Positions 43,806-52,474 of a stretch of 64,000 nt of DNA are shown piece after piece; position 1 is the stretch's first letter; every line of letters begins with the position of its first letter. The DNA lies in assembly GCA_944380605.1 (NCBI GenBank), contig CALWIA010000015.1:62001-126000 (forward strand), given 5' to 3'. The translations under genes were made by a program, and so were the position numbers. The DNA is from an uncultured Lachnospiraceae bacterium. GTDB lineage: Bacteria; Bacillota; Clostridia; Lachnospirales; Lachnospiraceae. Below the pieces are notes generated by a model, which worked only from the letters and a program-made list of their open reading frames with translations, was not told the origin of the DNA and made no database searches.

Positions 43806-45542
43806 TTACAGCATCTTGTCCACCATGGCCATAACCGCTTCGCCCAGCGCCGCGGACTTCTGATCCGCGTCCTCCAGGGAAGTGCCCTTGACGCCGTAGT
43901 AGAATTTGATCTTGGGCTCCGTGCCGGAAGGTCTGACGCACAGCCACGCGTCGTCGTTCATATCGTAATACAGCACGTTGGAGGAAGGCAGGCCCGTGGG
44001 CTTTACCTCTCCGGTGGCCAGATTCTTGATAGTGTCCATCTTGTAGTCTCTGGCGGAGACTACATGGTAGCCGCCGACTTCCGCGGGCGCTTCGGCGCGC
44101 AGGGTCTCCATAATGGACTGGATCTTGGCCAGTCCCTCGATGCCCTTCAGTCCAATGGACTTCACCGCGTCTTTGTAGTAGCCGTACTTCTCATATACCG
44201 CCACCATGGCATCCCACAGCGTCATGCCTTTAGTCTTGTAGTAAGCGGCAGCCTCGCACAGCGCCACGCTGGCGGATACCGCGTCTTTGTCCCGGGCATA
44301 GGTGCCGATCAGGCAGCCGTAGCTCTCTTCCAGTCCGAACATATAGTGGCCTTTGCCGGTCTGCTCTTCCTTCAGAATCTGCTGTCCAATGTATTTGAAT
44401 CCGGTCAGCACCTCCACCAGCTCCACGTTGTAGCCCTTGGCGATGGCGTCTACCAGATTGGTGGTCACGATGGATTTGACAACCTGTCCATCCGCCGGAA
44501 TCTGTCCCTTTTCCTGCTTCTGGCTCAGTACGTATTCGCACAGCAGGGAGCCGGACATGTTGCCGGTCAGCGGAATATAAGAGCCGGATTTGGTGTCTTT
44601 TACATAGACGCCCAGACGGTCCGCGTCGGGATCCGTCGCCAGCACCAGGTCCGCGTCCAGCTCATGGGCCATCTTCAGGCCCAGTTCAAAGGCTTCCGCC
44701 GCTTCCGGATTGGGATAGCTGACCGTGGGGAAGTCTCCGTTGGGCAGTTCCTGCTCCGGAACCACGTGTACATGGGTAAAGCCGATTTCTTTTAACGCTC
44801 TGCGCACAGGAATGTTGCCGGTGCCGTGGAGCGGCGTATAAACGATGGTAATGCTGTCCTGCATCTTGTCGATGGCGTCCTGGTTGACCACCTGCGCCTT
44901 TACATGGGCGATGTACTTGTCGTCGATCTCCGCGCCGATGATCTCGTACAGGCCGGCGGCTTTGGCGTCTTCCGCGCTCATGGTCTTCACCTTGGACAGG
45001 TCTTCAATGGCCAGCACTTCCTCGGTGACTCCCTTGTCATGAGGCGGCGTAAACTGCGCGCCGTCTTCCCAGTATACCTTGTAGCCGTTGTACTCCGGCG
45101 GGTTGTGGCTGGCAGTCACGTTGATGCCGGCGATGCAGCCCAGTTCCCGGACAGCGAAGGACAATTCCGGCGTGGGGCGCAGGGACTCAAACTTGTAGGC
45201 CTTGATGCCGTTGGCCGCCAGCGTCCGTGCCGCCTCATCGGCAAATTCCGGAGACATGTGGCGGGAATCGTAGGCAATGGCCACGCCCTTGGAGGCGCCG
45301 CCCTGCTTGATGATGTAATTGGCCAGGCCCTGGGTGGCTCTGCGGACTACGTAGATGTTCATCCGGTTGATGCCCGCGCCGATGATGCCCCTCAGACCTG
45401 CGGTGCCGAATTCCAGGTCCATGTAGAAACGTTCCTTGATCTCCTTTTCGTCCCCGGCGATGGCACGAAGCTCCTCCTTTGTGGCCTCGTCAAAATACGG
45501 ATTGCTCAGCCACTCATCATAAATTTTTTTATAATCCTTCAT
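43806..45542 (-). CDS. pgcA: Phosphoglucomutase/phosphomannomutase
   Basis: The 578-residue enzyme interconverts hexose-1- and hexose-6-phosphates, feeding UDP-glucose and cell-wall or glycolipid synthesis. It is of the long Firmicute PgcA/PgmB2 type: FGTAGLRG, the phosphoserine loop TASHNPPEYNGYK, metal loop ATDPDADRLG, sugar loop GLEESYG and the C-terminal phosphate-binding RPSGTEPKIKFY. GGGAG precedes the ATG at 45542; a TATAAT on the minus strand (45584-45579) may be its -10. Confidence 0.94.
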   Translation of the reverse strand: MKDYKKIYDEWLSNPYFDEATKEELRAIAGDEKEIKERFYMDLEFGTAGLRGIIGAGINRMNIYVVRRATQGLANYIIKQGGASKGVAIAYDSRHMSPEFADEAARTLAANGIKAYKFESLRPTPELSFAVRELGCIAGINVTASHNPPEYNGYKVYWEDGAQFTPPHDKGVTEEVLAIEDLSKVKTMSAEDAKAAGLYEIIGAEIDDKYIAHVKAQVVNQDAIDKMQDSITIVYTPLHGTGNIPVRRALKEIGFTHVHVVPEQELPNGDFPTVSYPNPEAAEAFELGLKMAHELDADLVLATDPDADRLGVYVKDTKSGSYIPLTGNMSGSLLCEYVLSQKQEKGQIPADGQVVKSIVTTNLVDAIAKGYNVELVEVLTGFKYIGQQILKEEQTGKGHYMFGLEESYGCLIGTYARDKDAVSASVALCEAAAYYKTKGMTLWDAMVAVYEKYGYYKDAVKSIGLKGIEGLAKIQSIMETLRAEAPAEVGGYHVVSARDYKMDTIKNLATGEVKPTGLPSSNVLYYDMNDDAWLCVRPSGTEPKIKFYYGVKGTSLEDADQKSAALGEAVMAMVDKML

Positions 45543-45616
45543 GATGGTAAAACTCCCTTCCTGTTTTTGCTTGCATCTATTATACTTCAAAAGACGCCAA
45601 AAAGGAAGGTTCTCCT

Positions 45617-46594
45617 TTATTTTATCTTGGACAGAAAACGGTTTCTTCCGGCCTCCTGCTGCTCCAGTCCGTGAATTTTCTCGATGTTCCTGGCGGAAAT
45701 CCAGTTCTTCTTCCCGTTAAAGTAAAAATTGATCTGTTTCCAGTACTTTTCCGGATAGAGAAACAGGCAGTACAGGCAGTCCCGGTCCCGGTTTCCCAGC
45801 GGCAGCACCCGGTCATAGGCCTCCAGCATGGCAAGCCCCAGTTCCAGATCCCAGCTGTGTTTTTCCAGCACCTTGCGCATGAAGTGGTACAGGTCCGCCA
45901 TGGGCTCTCCCAGGTGCATTTTGTGAAATTCAATAAACGCCGTATAGCCGGTTCCCATGAGAATATGGTGGTGATCCAGGTTCCCATGGCATAAAAAAAG
46001 AGGGGCATGAGCTTCCGGCCGGTTCAGCCGCTTCATCCCCTCACAGGCCTGCACCGCCTGCTCATAAAACCTCTGGTAATTGTTCATGATGCAGAATTCA
46101 AATTCATTTCTCCGCTTCTTGCCCCGGATATACCCGCGAGCCCGCTTGATTTCCAGGCTGTGCCGCTCCATTTCCCGCCACAGCAGTTCCGTGCGGATCG
46201 AGCCCAGATTCCACTCCGGGTCTTCCGGAATCGCCTGCAGCGCCTTGTGCAGCACGGCAATCCGCCGCACCGCCGACAGCGCCTCGCTCCGGTCCCGCAG
46301 GCTGCACTCCCGGTCGGCAAACCAGTGCTTCAGCACATACCGGGTCCCATCCTCTCCCGCCGCCCACAGCTGGCCGTCGGCGGTCCGCAGATAGTCGTCC
46401 ACCCGGATGCCTCCCGTCTGGCCCACCTGTTCAAGAACCTGCGTTTCAAACTCCAGGCGCTTCTGGGTACCGCGGTACTCCTTCAGCAGAACCATTCCCT
46501 GGCCGGTCTGGCAGATCCATCCGCTGCGGCCCCGCCGGACGCTGTCCGCCGTCAGGTCATACCGCTCCAGAACTTCCATATACTTTTCGTTCAC
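45617..46594 (-). CDS. CotS family spore coat protein (kinase-like fold)
   Basis: The 325-residue protein resembles CotS/YsxE/YutH of Bacillus and the clostridial CotS-like proteins, which have an aminoglycoside phosphotransferase fold. LCHGNLDHHHILM matches the Brenner-type catalytic loop (HGNLDHHHIL), with FIEFHKMHLGEPMADLYHFMRK replacing the DxD metal motif (FIEF instead of FIDF), so phosphotransfer is doubtful. I choose GTG at 46594, six bases after GGAGGG; a GTG two codons earlier abuts that site. A SigK-like -10 lies upstream. Confidence 0.8.
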   Translation of the reverse strand: MNEKYMEVLERYDLTADSVRRGRSGWICQTGQGMVLLKEYRGTQKRLEFETQVLEQVGQTGGIRVDDYLRTADGQLWAAGEDGTRYVLKHWFADRECSLRDRSEALSAVRRIAVLHKALQAIPEDPEWNLGSIRTELLWREMERHSLEIKRARGYIRGKKRRNEFEFCIMNNYQRFYEQAVQACEGMKRLNRPEAHAPLFLCHGNLDHHHILMGTGYTAFIEFHKMHLGEPMADLYHFMRKVLEKHSWDLELGLAMLEAYDRVLPLGNRDRDCLYCLFLYPEKYWKQINFYFNGKKNWISARNIEKIHGLEQQEAGRNRFLSKIK

Positions 46595-46630
46595 TTCCAC
46601 CCCTCCAAACGCCCTTATCGTAACTACTTC

Positions 46631-46639
46631 TAGGGTATG
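46631..46639 (-). promoter_or_regulatory. Candidate SigK -10 box of the CotS-like gene
   Basis: CATACCCTA on the minus strand fits the SigK -10 consensus CATANNNTA exactly and lies 37 bases before the start. No AC dinucleotide sits at the usual -35 distance, so the call is tentative. Confidence 0.35.
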
Positions 46640-46654
46640 TGGAGGGCGTCTGGA

Positions 46655-47878
46655 TTATGATATCCGGGCCGCCTCTTCCAGAAGCTCTTTTTTTACATTG
46701 CGCTCTGGCTGGTGCAGCACCAGCTCCAGCAGGCGGTTTAAGGTCTCTCCCAGCTGAGGTCCCGGCTTCATACCGGCCTCCATCAGGTCCTTTCCCGTCA
46801 CCGCCAGATCGGCGATCCGCAGGCAGTCGCCCCTGCGGCGGATGGCTTCCGCCTCCAGCCGGATCCGGGCCAGCTGCGCCTCCGTCTCTGGAATCCCTTC
46901 CTGTTTATCCGCCGCCAGCGCTTCTTTCAGAAGCAGCAGATCGTCAAAGGCCTCGTCCGGCATCTGGCTCATGGTACGCCGGATTTCTTCTTCCTCCAGG
47001 CCGGCGGGACGGCGCAGCCAGGTCAGCAGCCGGGACGCACGGACAATGGTGTCCCGGTCCATTTTCAGTTCCCGCAGAACGGCGGCCGCCTCCTCCGGCT
47101 GCAAATCCTTTAAAAACATGGCCCAGCGCAGGTGCTTCCGGGCGGGAAGCCCGGCGCCGGGCGCCATGCGCTTCCAGGGAATCCGGGCAAACGCCGGAAA
47201 CAGGTATTCTGCCGCCCCGCTTTCAAACACCTCCACCATGCGCTCCGGATGGTCGGACAAAAGCAGCTTGGTCAGTTCCATCTGGATCCGTTCCCGGCTG
47301 ACGTGGACCAGGTTGGGCGCCACCTGGGAAATGGCCTGCCGCGTGGTTTCTTCGATCACAAAATCCAGCTGCGCGGCAAAGCGGATGGCCCGCAGAATCC
47401 GCAGCGCGTCTTCGGTAAACCGCTCCGAGGCGCTTCCCACGCAGCGGATGATCCCCGCCCGCAGATCCTCCAGGCCTCCGAAGACGTCCACCAGCCCTTC
47501 TTTTGGGCTGTAGGCCATGGCGTTCATGGTAAAATCCCGCCGCCTTAAATCTTCCGTCAGGTTGGAAGTGAAGGCCACCGAACTGGGGTGCCGGCCATCC
47601 ACGTATTCGCCATCGATCCGGTACGTAGTCACCTCGTAGCCGGCGCCGTCCCGCAGAATGGTGACGGTGCCGTGGCGGATGCCGGTGTCGATGGTGCGGC
47701 CGAAAATCTCCTTGACCTGCCAGGGCATGGCGGAGGTGGTGATATCCCAGTCCTCCGGCGTCCGCCCCAGCAGGGAGTCCCGCACGCAGCCGCCCACCGC
47801 ATAGGCCTCAAAGCCCCGGCGGTTCAGTTTTTCTATAATTTCCTCTGCCTGCACCGGCATTTCGATCCGGATCTCCAT
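46655..47878 (-). CDS. cca: CCA tRNA nucleotidyltransferase
   Basis: The 407-residue enzyme adds or repairs the CCA end of tRNAs. It is a class II nucleotidyltransferase: YAVGGCVRDSLLGRTPEDWDITT with the catalytic DxD, GTVTI, RRDFTMNAMAY, GSASERFTEDALRILRAIRF and the ERIQMEL motif. Like Bacillus Cca it lacks an HD domain. AAAGGAAA precedes the ATG at 47878. The gene is 32 bases after proS, so tRNA charging and end repair share a transcript. Confidence 0.94.
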   Translation of the reverse strand: MEIRIEMPVQAEEIIEKLNRRGFEAYAVGGCVRDSLLGRTPEDWDITTSAMPWQVKEIFGRTIDTGIRHGTVTILRDGAGYEVTTYRIDGEYVDGRHPSSVAFTSNLTEDLRRRDFTMNAMAYSPKEGLVDVFGGLEDLRAGIIRCVGSASERFTEDALRILRAIRFAAQLDFVIEETTRQAISQVAPNLVHVSRERIQMELTKLLLSDHPERMVEVFESGAAEYLFPAFARIPWKRMAPGAGLPARKHLRWAMFLKDLQPEEAAAVLRELKMDRDTIVRASRLLTWLRRPAGLEEEEIRRTMSQMPDEAFDDLLLLKEALAADKQEGIPETEAQLARIRLEAEAIRRRGDCLRIADLAVTGKDLMEAGMKPGPQLGETLNRLLELVLHQPERNVKKELLEEAARIS

Positions 47879-47910
47879 GGTGTTTCCTTTCGTCTGTCTT
47901 TTAAAGGGGA

Positions 47911-49353
47911 TCAATACGCCCGGCCCCAGTACACCATCTTGGCCGCCGGCTTTCCGCAGCAGACGCAGCGGTCGGACAGCTGCTCCTGCTTAAAGGGCAT
48001 GCAGCGGGACGTGGCTCCCGTCTCTTCCTTGATCTTGTCCTCGCACTCCCGGCAGCCGCACCACATAGCTTTGACAAATCCCGGCTTCTCATTGATGGTT
48101 TTTACAAAGTCCTCGTAGGTCACAGCCTCATAGGTATGGCTGTCTCTGTGGGCTCTGGCCCGCTCAAACATATCCTTCTGGATGGTGTCCAGCATTTCCT
48201 TTGCCTTCTCTTCCAGCTCGTCCAGAGAAACCACGGTCTTTTCGTGGGTGTCCCGGCGCACCAGCACCGCCTGGTTCTGTTCCATATCCTTGGGTCCGAT
48301 CTCCACCCGCAGCGGAATGCCCCGCATCTCGCAGTCGCTGAACTTCCAGCCCGGGCTCTTGTCCGTATCGTCCACTTTCACCCGGCAGCCGGCAGCCGCC
48401 AGACGGTCTTTCAGTTCAAAGGCCTTGTCCAGCACACCTTCCTTTTTCTGCTGAATGGGCACGATCATAATCTGCACCGGCGCGATCCGCGGCGGCAGCA
48501 CCAGTCCGTTGTCGTCGCCGTGGACCATGATAATGGCGCCGATGATCCGGGTGCTTAAGCCCCAGGACGTCTGATGAACGTATTTTAACGTGTTGTCCTT
48601 GTCCGCGTACTGAATTTCAAAGGCTTTGGCAAATCCATCGCCGAAGTTGTGGCTGGTGCCGGACTGCAGAGCTTTGCCGTCGTGCATCAGCGCCTCGATG
48701 GTATAGGTAGCCTCCGCTCCGGCGAATTTTTCCTTGTCCGTCTTGCGGCCCCGGATCACCGGAATCGCCAGCACTTCTTCGCAGAAATCCGCGTACAGGT
48801 TCAGCATCATCTCGGTGCGCTCCTGGGCCTCTTCGGCCGTGGCGTGAGCCGTGTGGCCCTCCTGCCACAAAAACTCCCGGGAACGCAGGAACGGCCGGGT
48901 GGTCTTTTCCCAGCGCACTACGGAGCACCACTGGTTGTACAGTCTGGGCAGATCCCGGTAGGAGTGGATGTCACGGGCGTAGAAATCGCAGAACAGCGTC
49001 TCCGACGTAGGACGCACGCACAGCCGCTCCTGCAGTTCTTCCAGGCCGCCGTGGGTCACCCAAGCCACCTCCGGCGCAAAGCCTTCCACATGGTCTTTTT
49101 CCTTCTGCAGCAGGCTCTCCGGAATGAACACCGGCATATACACATTTTCCACGCCGGAAGCCTTGAAGCGGGCGTCCAGCTCCTTCTGAATGTTCTCCCA
49201 CAGCGCGTAGCCGGCGGGCTTGATCACCATGCAGCCCTTGACGCTGGCGTAGTCGCACAGCTCCGCTTTTTTCACCACATCCGTGTACCACTGGGCAAAA
49301 TCCACGTCCATGGCGGTAATGGATTCCACCAGCTTCTTGTTGTCGTTTGCCAT
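47911..49353 (-). CDS. proS: Prolyl-tRNA synthetase, archaeal/eukaryotic-like type
   Basis: ProS charges tRNA-Pro. The 480-residue protein is the shorter form without the YbaK editing insertion (class 3 of ProRS), with motif 2 [41 protein letters not shown] and motif 3 region, and the C-terminal zinc-like domain ([20 protein letters not shown]) ending in Tyr, as in this class. Clostridia use this type. GGAGAG precedes the ATG at 49353. It is under a T-box. Confidence 0.96.
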   Translation of the reverse strand: MANDNKKLVESITAMDVDFAQWYTDVVKKAELCDYASVKGCMVIKPAGYALWENIQKELDARFKASGVENVYMPVFIPESLLQKEKDHVEGFAPEVAWVTHGGLEELQERLCVRPTSETLFCDFYARDIHSYRDLPRLYNQWCSVVRWEKTTRPFLRSREFLWQEGHTAHATAEEAQERTEMMLNLYADFCEEVLAIPVIRGRKTDKEKFAGAEATYTIEALMHDGKALQSGTSHNFGDGFAKAFEIQYADKDNTLKYVHQTSWGLSTRIIGAIIMVHGDDNGLVLPPRIAPVQIMIVPIQQKKEGVLDKAFELKDRLAAAGCRVKVDDTDKSPGWKFSDCEMRGIPLRVEIGPKDMEQNQAVLVRRDTHEKTVVSLDELEEKAKEMLDTIQKDMFERARAHRDSHTYEAVTYEDFVKTINEKPGFVKAMWCGCRECEDKIKEETGATSRCMPFKQEQLSDRCVCCGKPAAKMVYWGRAY

Positions 49354-49374
49354 ACTTGTAAACTCTCCTTTTTC

Positions 49375-49664
49375 TGTTCTCAAAACGCAAAACAGCCGTC
49401 CGCTCCCCGTCCTTGCGCACAAGGAACAGGGACCGAACGGCTGGTCGTCTCGGCGGTACCACCCTGCTTAGCCAGCTCCGGAACCTCCGCGCCGGATACG
49501 GCTCTCTCTCTTTCCATTAACGCCGGAACCGCGCCGCGCTTTCACGCGGAGACTCCGAGGCGGGTTCCGCTTCCAGGGACATGGGAATTCTCAGCTGTCT
49601 TCCCTCTCTGTCATGTATGTCCGCGTACTGTTCCTCTTCACCGTCTGTCATCCGTTGATGTATG
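49375..49664 (-). ncRNA. T-box leader of proS
   Basis: The T-box sequence AGGGTGGTACCGCCG occupies 49465-49451 on the minus strand. It is followed by a terminator stem (CAGCCGT, 49443-49437, with ACGGCTG, 49399-49393) and a TTTTGCGTTTT tract. Upstream lie a long stem I region with AGAGAGGG and GCTGAGAATTCCC and a specifier-like GGAACCCGCC, where CCC (49564-49562) is a proline codon. Uncharged tRNA-Pro would favour the antiterminator and allow proS expression. Confidence 0.9.
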
Positions 49665-49667
49665 CTG

Positions 49668-49696
49668 ATTCTACGTCAATTTTTCCTTCTTGTCAA
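49668..49696 (-). promoter_or_regulatory. Promoter of the proS T-box transcript
   Basis: On the minus strand TTGACA (49696-49691), a 17-base spacer and TAGAAT (49673-49668) form a near-consensus sigma-A promoter. The -35 overlaps the last codons of the YtvI-like gene. Confidence 0.8.
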
Positions 49697-50748
49697 GACG
49701 TTTTCAGGGCAAATTCCCGGATGATCAGAAGCCCCGCCGGCCCCAGAAACAGGCCGGCCAGGCCGAACAGCCGCAGGCCCGCGTACATGGCCATCAGCGT
49801 CTCCAGCGGAGACAGCCCCGCCGCACCGCCCATCATGCGGGCCTCCAGAATCTCCCGGAGGAAGTAGCAGACCAGATACAGCGCCGCCAACACCGCCGCC
49901 TTTCCCGGATGCCCCTGCACCGCCGACAGCAGGGCCCAGGGGATCAGCACCGTCCCGGTGCCGAATACCGGCAGCGCGTCCAGCAGGCCGATGCCGATGC
50001 CGGCCAGCAGCGCGTAGGAACTGCCCATCAGAAAAAACGCCGCGGTGCAGATGGCCATGGTCATAGCCATAATCAGGCCCTGGGTGCGCAGATAGGCGTT
50101 TCCCGCGCCGGCCAGCAGCCTTCCCAGCCTGGCGAACTCCTGCTGGAACAGGGAGTGGCGCATCTTCTCCGTCCAGGCGTCCATTTCCTGCAGAAACAGC
50201 ATCACCCCCATGGCAAACAGCACCGTCAGCACAAAGGCCTGGGCCAGCCATCGGGCCGCCTCCGGCGTCCACTCCACGACCCATGCCCCGGCCCGCTGCT
50301 TCACCGTATCGCCCAGCCCCCGTATGGCGTCCCGGGTCAGCGCGGTTACCGTATGTTTCCGGAGGGACAGAAATTCCTCCGCCTGCAGGCACGCGCCGGT
50401 CAGGCACGTATCCAGCCGCTTTACGTACAGCGGCGCCCGCTCCGCCAGAAGGGCCAGCTCCTTGGCGGCTCTGCGTCCGCCCTGGTACAAAAGCGCTCCC
50501 GCCGCCGCCGACAGAAGCAGAAGCTGGAACATGCCGGCGGCCCACAGCGGCAGCTGAAAGCGGCGTCCCTTCCATTCCATCCGCAGTTTCCCCGATATCC
50601 ACACCGAAGAAGGCCGCAGCGCCAGCGCCGTCAGAAATGCCAGAAGAAACGGCGCCGTCAGCGGCAGCAGCCAGGAAAACCCCAGATAGACCGCCGCCGA
50701 CACCGCCGCGATCCGAAGCGCCTTCCGGCCTTTTCTGCTTAAAACCAT
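49693..50748 (-). CDS. ytvI: AI-2E/PerM family membrane protein, sporulation YtvI-like
   Basis: The 351-residue protein has about eight membrane helices in the PerM plan: two near the N-terminus, a central amphipathic region, and a C-terminal block with the family motif GIGIGLLDALPVFGTGTVLIPWAL and MYAGLRLFGLAGLFLGP. The DALPVFGTG variant is that of YtvI, needed for sporulation in Bacillus in unclear fashion. GGAGG lies seven bases before the ATG at 50748. With sipL, spoIIID and CotS it adds to the spore-former evidence. Confidence 0.85.
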   Translation of the reverse strand: MVLSRKGRKALRIAAVSAAVYLGFSWLLPLTAPFLLAFLTALALRPSSVWISGKLRMEWKGRRFQLPLWAAGMFQLLLLSAAAGALLYQGGRRAAKELALLAERAPLYVKRLDTCLTGACLQAEEFLSLRKHTVTALTRDAIRGLGDTVKQRAGAWVVEWTPEAARWLAQAFVLTVLFAMGVMLFLQEMDAWTEKMRHSLFQQEFARLGRLLAGAGNAYLRTQGLIMAMTMAICTAAFFLMGSSYALLAGIGIGLLDALPVFGTGTVLIPWALLSAVQGHPGKAAVLAALYLVCYFLREILEARMMGGAAGLSPLETLMAMYAGLRLFGLAGLFLGPAGLLIIREFALKTS

Positions 50749-50776
50749 ACTCTGCCTCCCTCTTTCCCATAGCCGG

Positions 50777-50801
50777 AAAACGGGGGCCATGATGGCCCCC
50801 G
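50777..50801 (-). terminator. Terminator after the pseudouridine synthase gene
   Basis: On the minus strand CGGGGGCCAT (50801-50792) pairs with ATGGCCCCCG (50790-50781), followed by TTTT. The innermost pairs must open to form a loop. Confidence 0.75.
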
Positions 50802-50880
50802 CGTGATTCTATCTTCAGTTCCTTCCCCGGCTGAACCATGGATCACCTGTTTTCTGCTTTGTACTTCCTTTGTACAGAAA

Positions 50881-51606
50881 TCAGTATGCCCCCGATTCCA
50901 GGGTCTTATGTAGCGGCGCGTCTGCAAATTCTGGAAAGACGCTTCCCTCCGGAGCGGAAAAAAATTCCAGAAGTTCTCCGGAGACCGGATGGCGAAACGC
51001 CAGGCCGCAGGCCCACAGCGCCAGTGTTCCCCGCCTCTTTCCCGGACCGAAGGCCGGATGATAGCGGCCGTCGCCCCACAGCGGCAGACCGTGTCCCGCA
51101 AACTGCACCCGGATCTGATGGTGCCGTCCGCTGACCAGTTCCACCTGCACCAGGGTGACTTCTTCTCCCTCCAGCAGCCGCGTCTGCACCGTCCGGTAGC
51201 GCAGCTCCGCCCGTTTGGCGCCGGTTATCCCCTTATCCACAATCCTGGATTTGTTTTCTCTCGGATCTTTCAACAGATAATCCACAAAAACACCCGAGTT
51301 GTCCACCGGTTTTCCACAGACCGCGGCAGCATAGATTTTCCGCAATTCGTGATTCTGTACCTGCCTGCTGAGCGCAGCCGCGGCCTTGGGATTCTTGGCG
51401 TACACCATGACGCCCCCCACCGGCTTGTCCAGTCTGTGGATAACTCCCACATAGGGCTCGCCGCCTCCTGTGGATAACATGTGTATATGTTTCCGTATTT
51501 CGCTGACCATGTCCGGCGCGAAGGAATGCACCGACTGGGCGTCCATGCCCGGCGGCTTTTCCACTGCGATCAGGTCCTTGTCTTCATAAAAAATCCGCAT
51601 TTTCAT
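50881..51606 (-). CDS. RNA pseudouridine synthase, RluA family
   Basis: The 241-residue enzyme isomerises uridine in rRNA or tRNA. It has the RluA catalytic motif VIHRLDKPVGGVMVYAK with the active Asp, KIYAAAVCGKP, and SGRHHQIRVQFAGHGLPLWGD. There is no S4 domain, so it is a short RluA-type protein; the modified position is not predictable. A terminator follows it. It is divergent from the hemolysin III gene. Confidence 0.92.
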   Translation of the reverse strand: MKMRIFYEDKDLIAVEKPPGMDAQSVHSFAPDMVSEIRKHIHMLSTGGGEPYVGVIHRLDKPVGGVMVYAKNPKAAAALSRQVQNHELRKIYAAAVCGKPVDNSGVFVDYLLKDPRENKSRIVDKGITGAKRAELRYRTVQTRLLEGEEVTLVQVELVSGRHHQIRVQFAGHGLPLWGDGRYHPAFGPGKRRGTLALWACGLAFRHPVSGELLEFFSAPEGSVFPEFADAPLHKTLESGAY

Positions 51607-51635
51607 AACCTCCAGAAAACGGCATGCAAAACCCC

Positions 51636-51700
51636 TTGCATTTTTCAGTTCTCAGTAGTATAGTATATAAAAAGATGCTATGTAGTTTTCAAAACTACAT
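51636..51700 (+). promoter_or_regulatory. Promoter and 21-bp palindromic operator, hemolysin III family gene
   Basis: TTGCAT (51636-51641), a 17-base spacer and TATAGT (51659-51664) form a sigma-A promoter. Just past the expected transcript start, ATGTAGTTTT (51680-51689), a central C and AAAACTACAT (51691-51700) form a perfect palindrome, a likely repressor site. I do not recognise the regulator. Confidence 0.75.
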
Positions 51701-51744
51701 GTCGAAATATCGTAATTTGTTTTGTATAAAGGAGGCAGATTTCC

Positions 51745-52398
51745 ATGGCAAAATTCCATATCAAAGATCCCGGCAGCGCCATTACCCATTTCATCGGCAT
51801 GGTAGCCGCCATGCTGGCGGCGGCGCCTCTGCTGGTCAAGGCATACCGCGACGACAGCCGTCTGACGGTGATCTCCCTGGCGGTCTTCATCACCAGCATG
51901 ATCCTGCTGTACGCGGCCAGCACCCTGTACCACACCCTGGATATTTCTCCAAAGGTCAACCGGGCGCTGAAGAAAATCGACCACATGATGATTTTTATCC
52001 TGATCGCCGGCACCTATACGCCGGTCTGCATGGTAGTTCTGGGAGATCAGACCGGCTGGATGCTGCTGGCGCTGGTATGGTCCATCGCCGCTGCCGGCAT
52101 TCTGATCAAGATGTGCTGGATCACCTGCCCCAAATGGTTTTCTTCCGTGCTGTATATCGCCATGGGCTGGGTCTGCGTCCTCGCCTTTACCCGCATCGTG
52201 CAGGCGCTTCCCACCGCCGCCTTCGGGTGGCTGCTGGCCGGAGGCATCATCTACACCATCGGCGGCGTCATCTACGCGCTGAAACTTCCGGTGTTCAATT
52301 CCAGACACCGGCGCTTCGGCTCCCACGAGATCTTTCACCTGTTCGTCATGGGCGGCAGCCTCTGCCACTACATCGTCATGTACCGCTTCGTGGCCTGA
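51745..52398 (+). CDS. Hemolysin III family membrane protein (YqfA/PAQR)
   Basis: The 217-residue protein has seven predicted helices and the HlyIII/PAQR signature: SAITHFIGMVAA at the start, STLYHTLD, KKIDHMMIFILIAGTYTP and, near the end, RRFGSHEIFHLFVMGGSLCHY with the His residues that bind zinc in PAQR receptors. The name comes from a Bacillus cereus pore former; in most bacteria the role is lipid or membrane homeostasis. AAAGGAGG precedes the ATG. A 21-bp palindrome sits in its leader. Confidence 0.92.
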   Translation: MAKFHIKDPGSAITHFIGMVAAMLAAAPLLVKAYRDDSRLTVISLAVFITSMILLYAASTLYHTLDISPKVNRALKKIDHMMIFILIAGTYTPVCMVVLGDQTGWMLLALVWSIAAAGILIKMCWITCPKWFSSVLYIAMGWVCVLAFTRIVQALPTAAFGWLLAGGIIYTIGGVIYALKLPVFNSRHRRFGSHEIFHLFVMGGSLCHYIVMYRFVA

Positions 52399-52423
52399 CG
52401 CCCGTCCCATTCCCATCTGCAGC

Positions 52424-52453
52424 AAAAGGATGCCGTTTCCGGCATCCTTTTTC
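52424..52453. terminator. Terminator between convergent genes
   Basis: AAAAGGATGCC pairs with GGCATCCTTTT around a short loop (CGTTTCC), with a T-run on the plus strand and an A-run before it, so it can work in both directions. Confidence 0.88.
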
Positions 52454-52474
52454 CTTGTAAAAGAACGGCTCCGC

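Noticed and set aside
49690..50742. Long plus-strand frame opposite the YtvI-like gene
   Set aside because: Gln/Arg-rich shadow with no hydrophobic or catalytic pattern, whereas the minus strand encodes a typical membrane protein.
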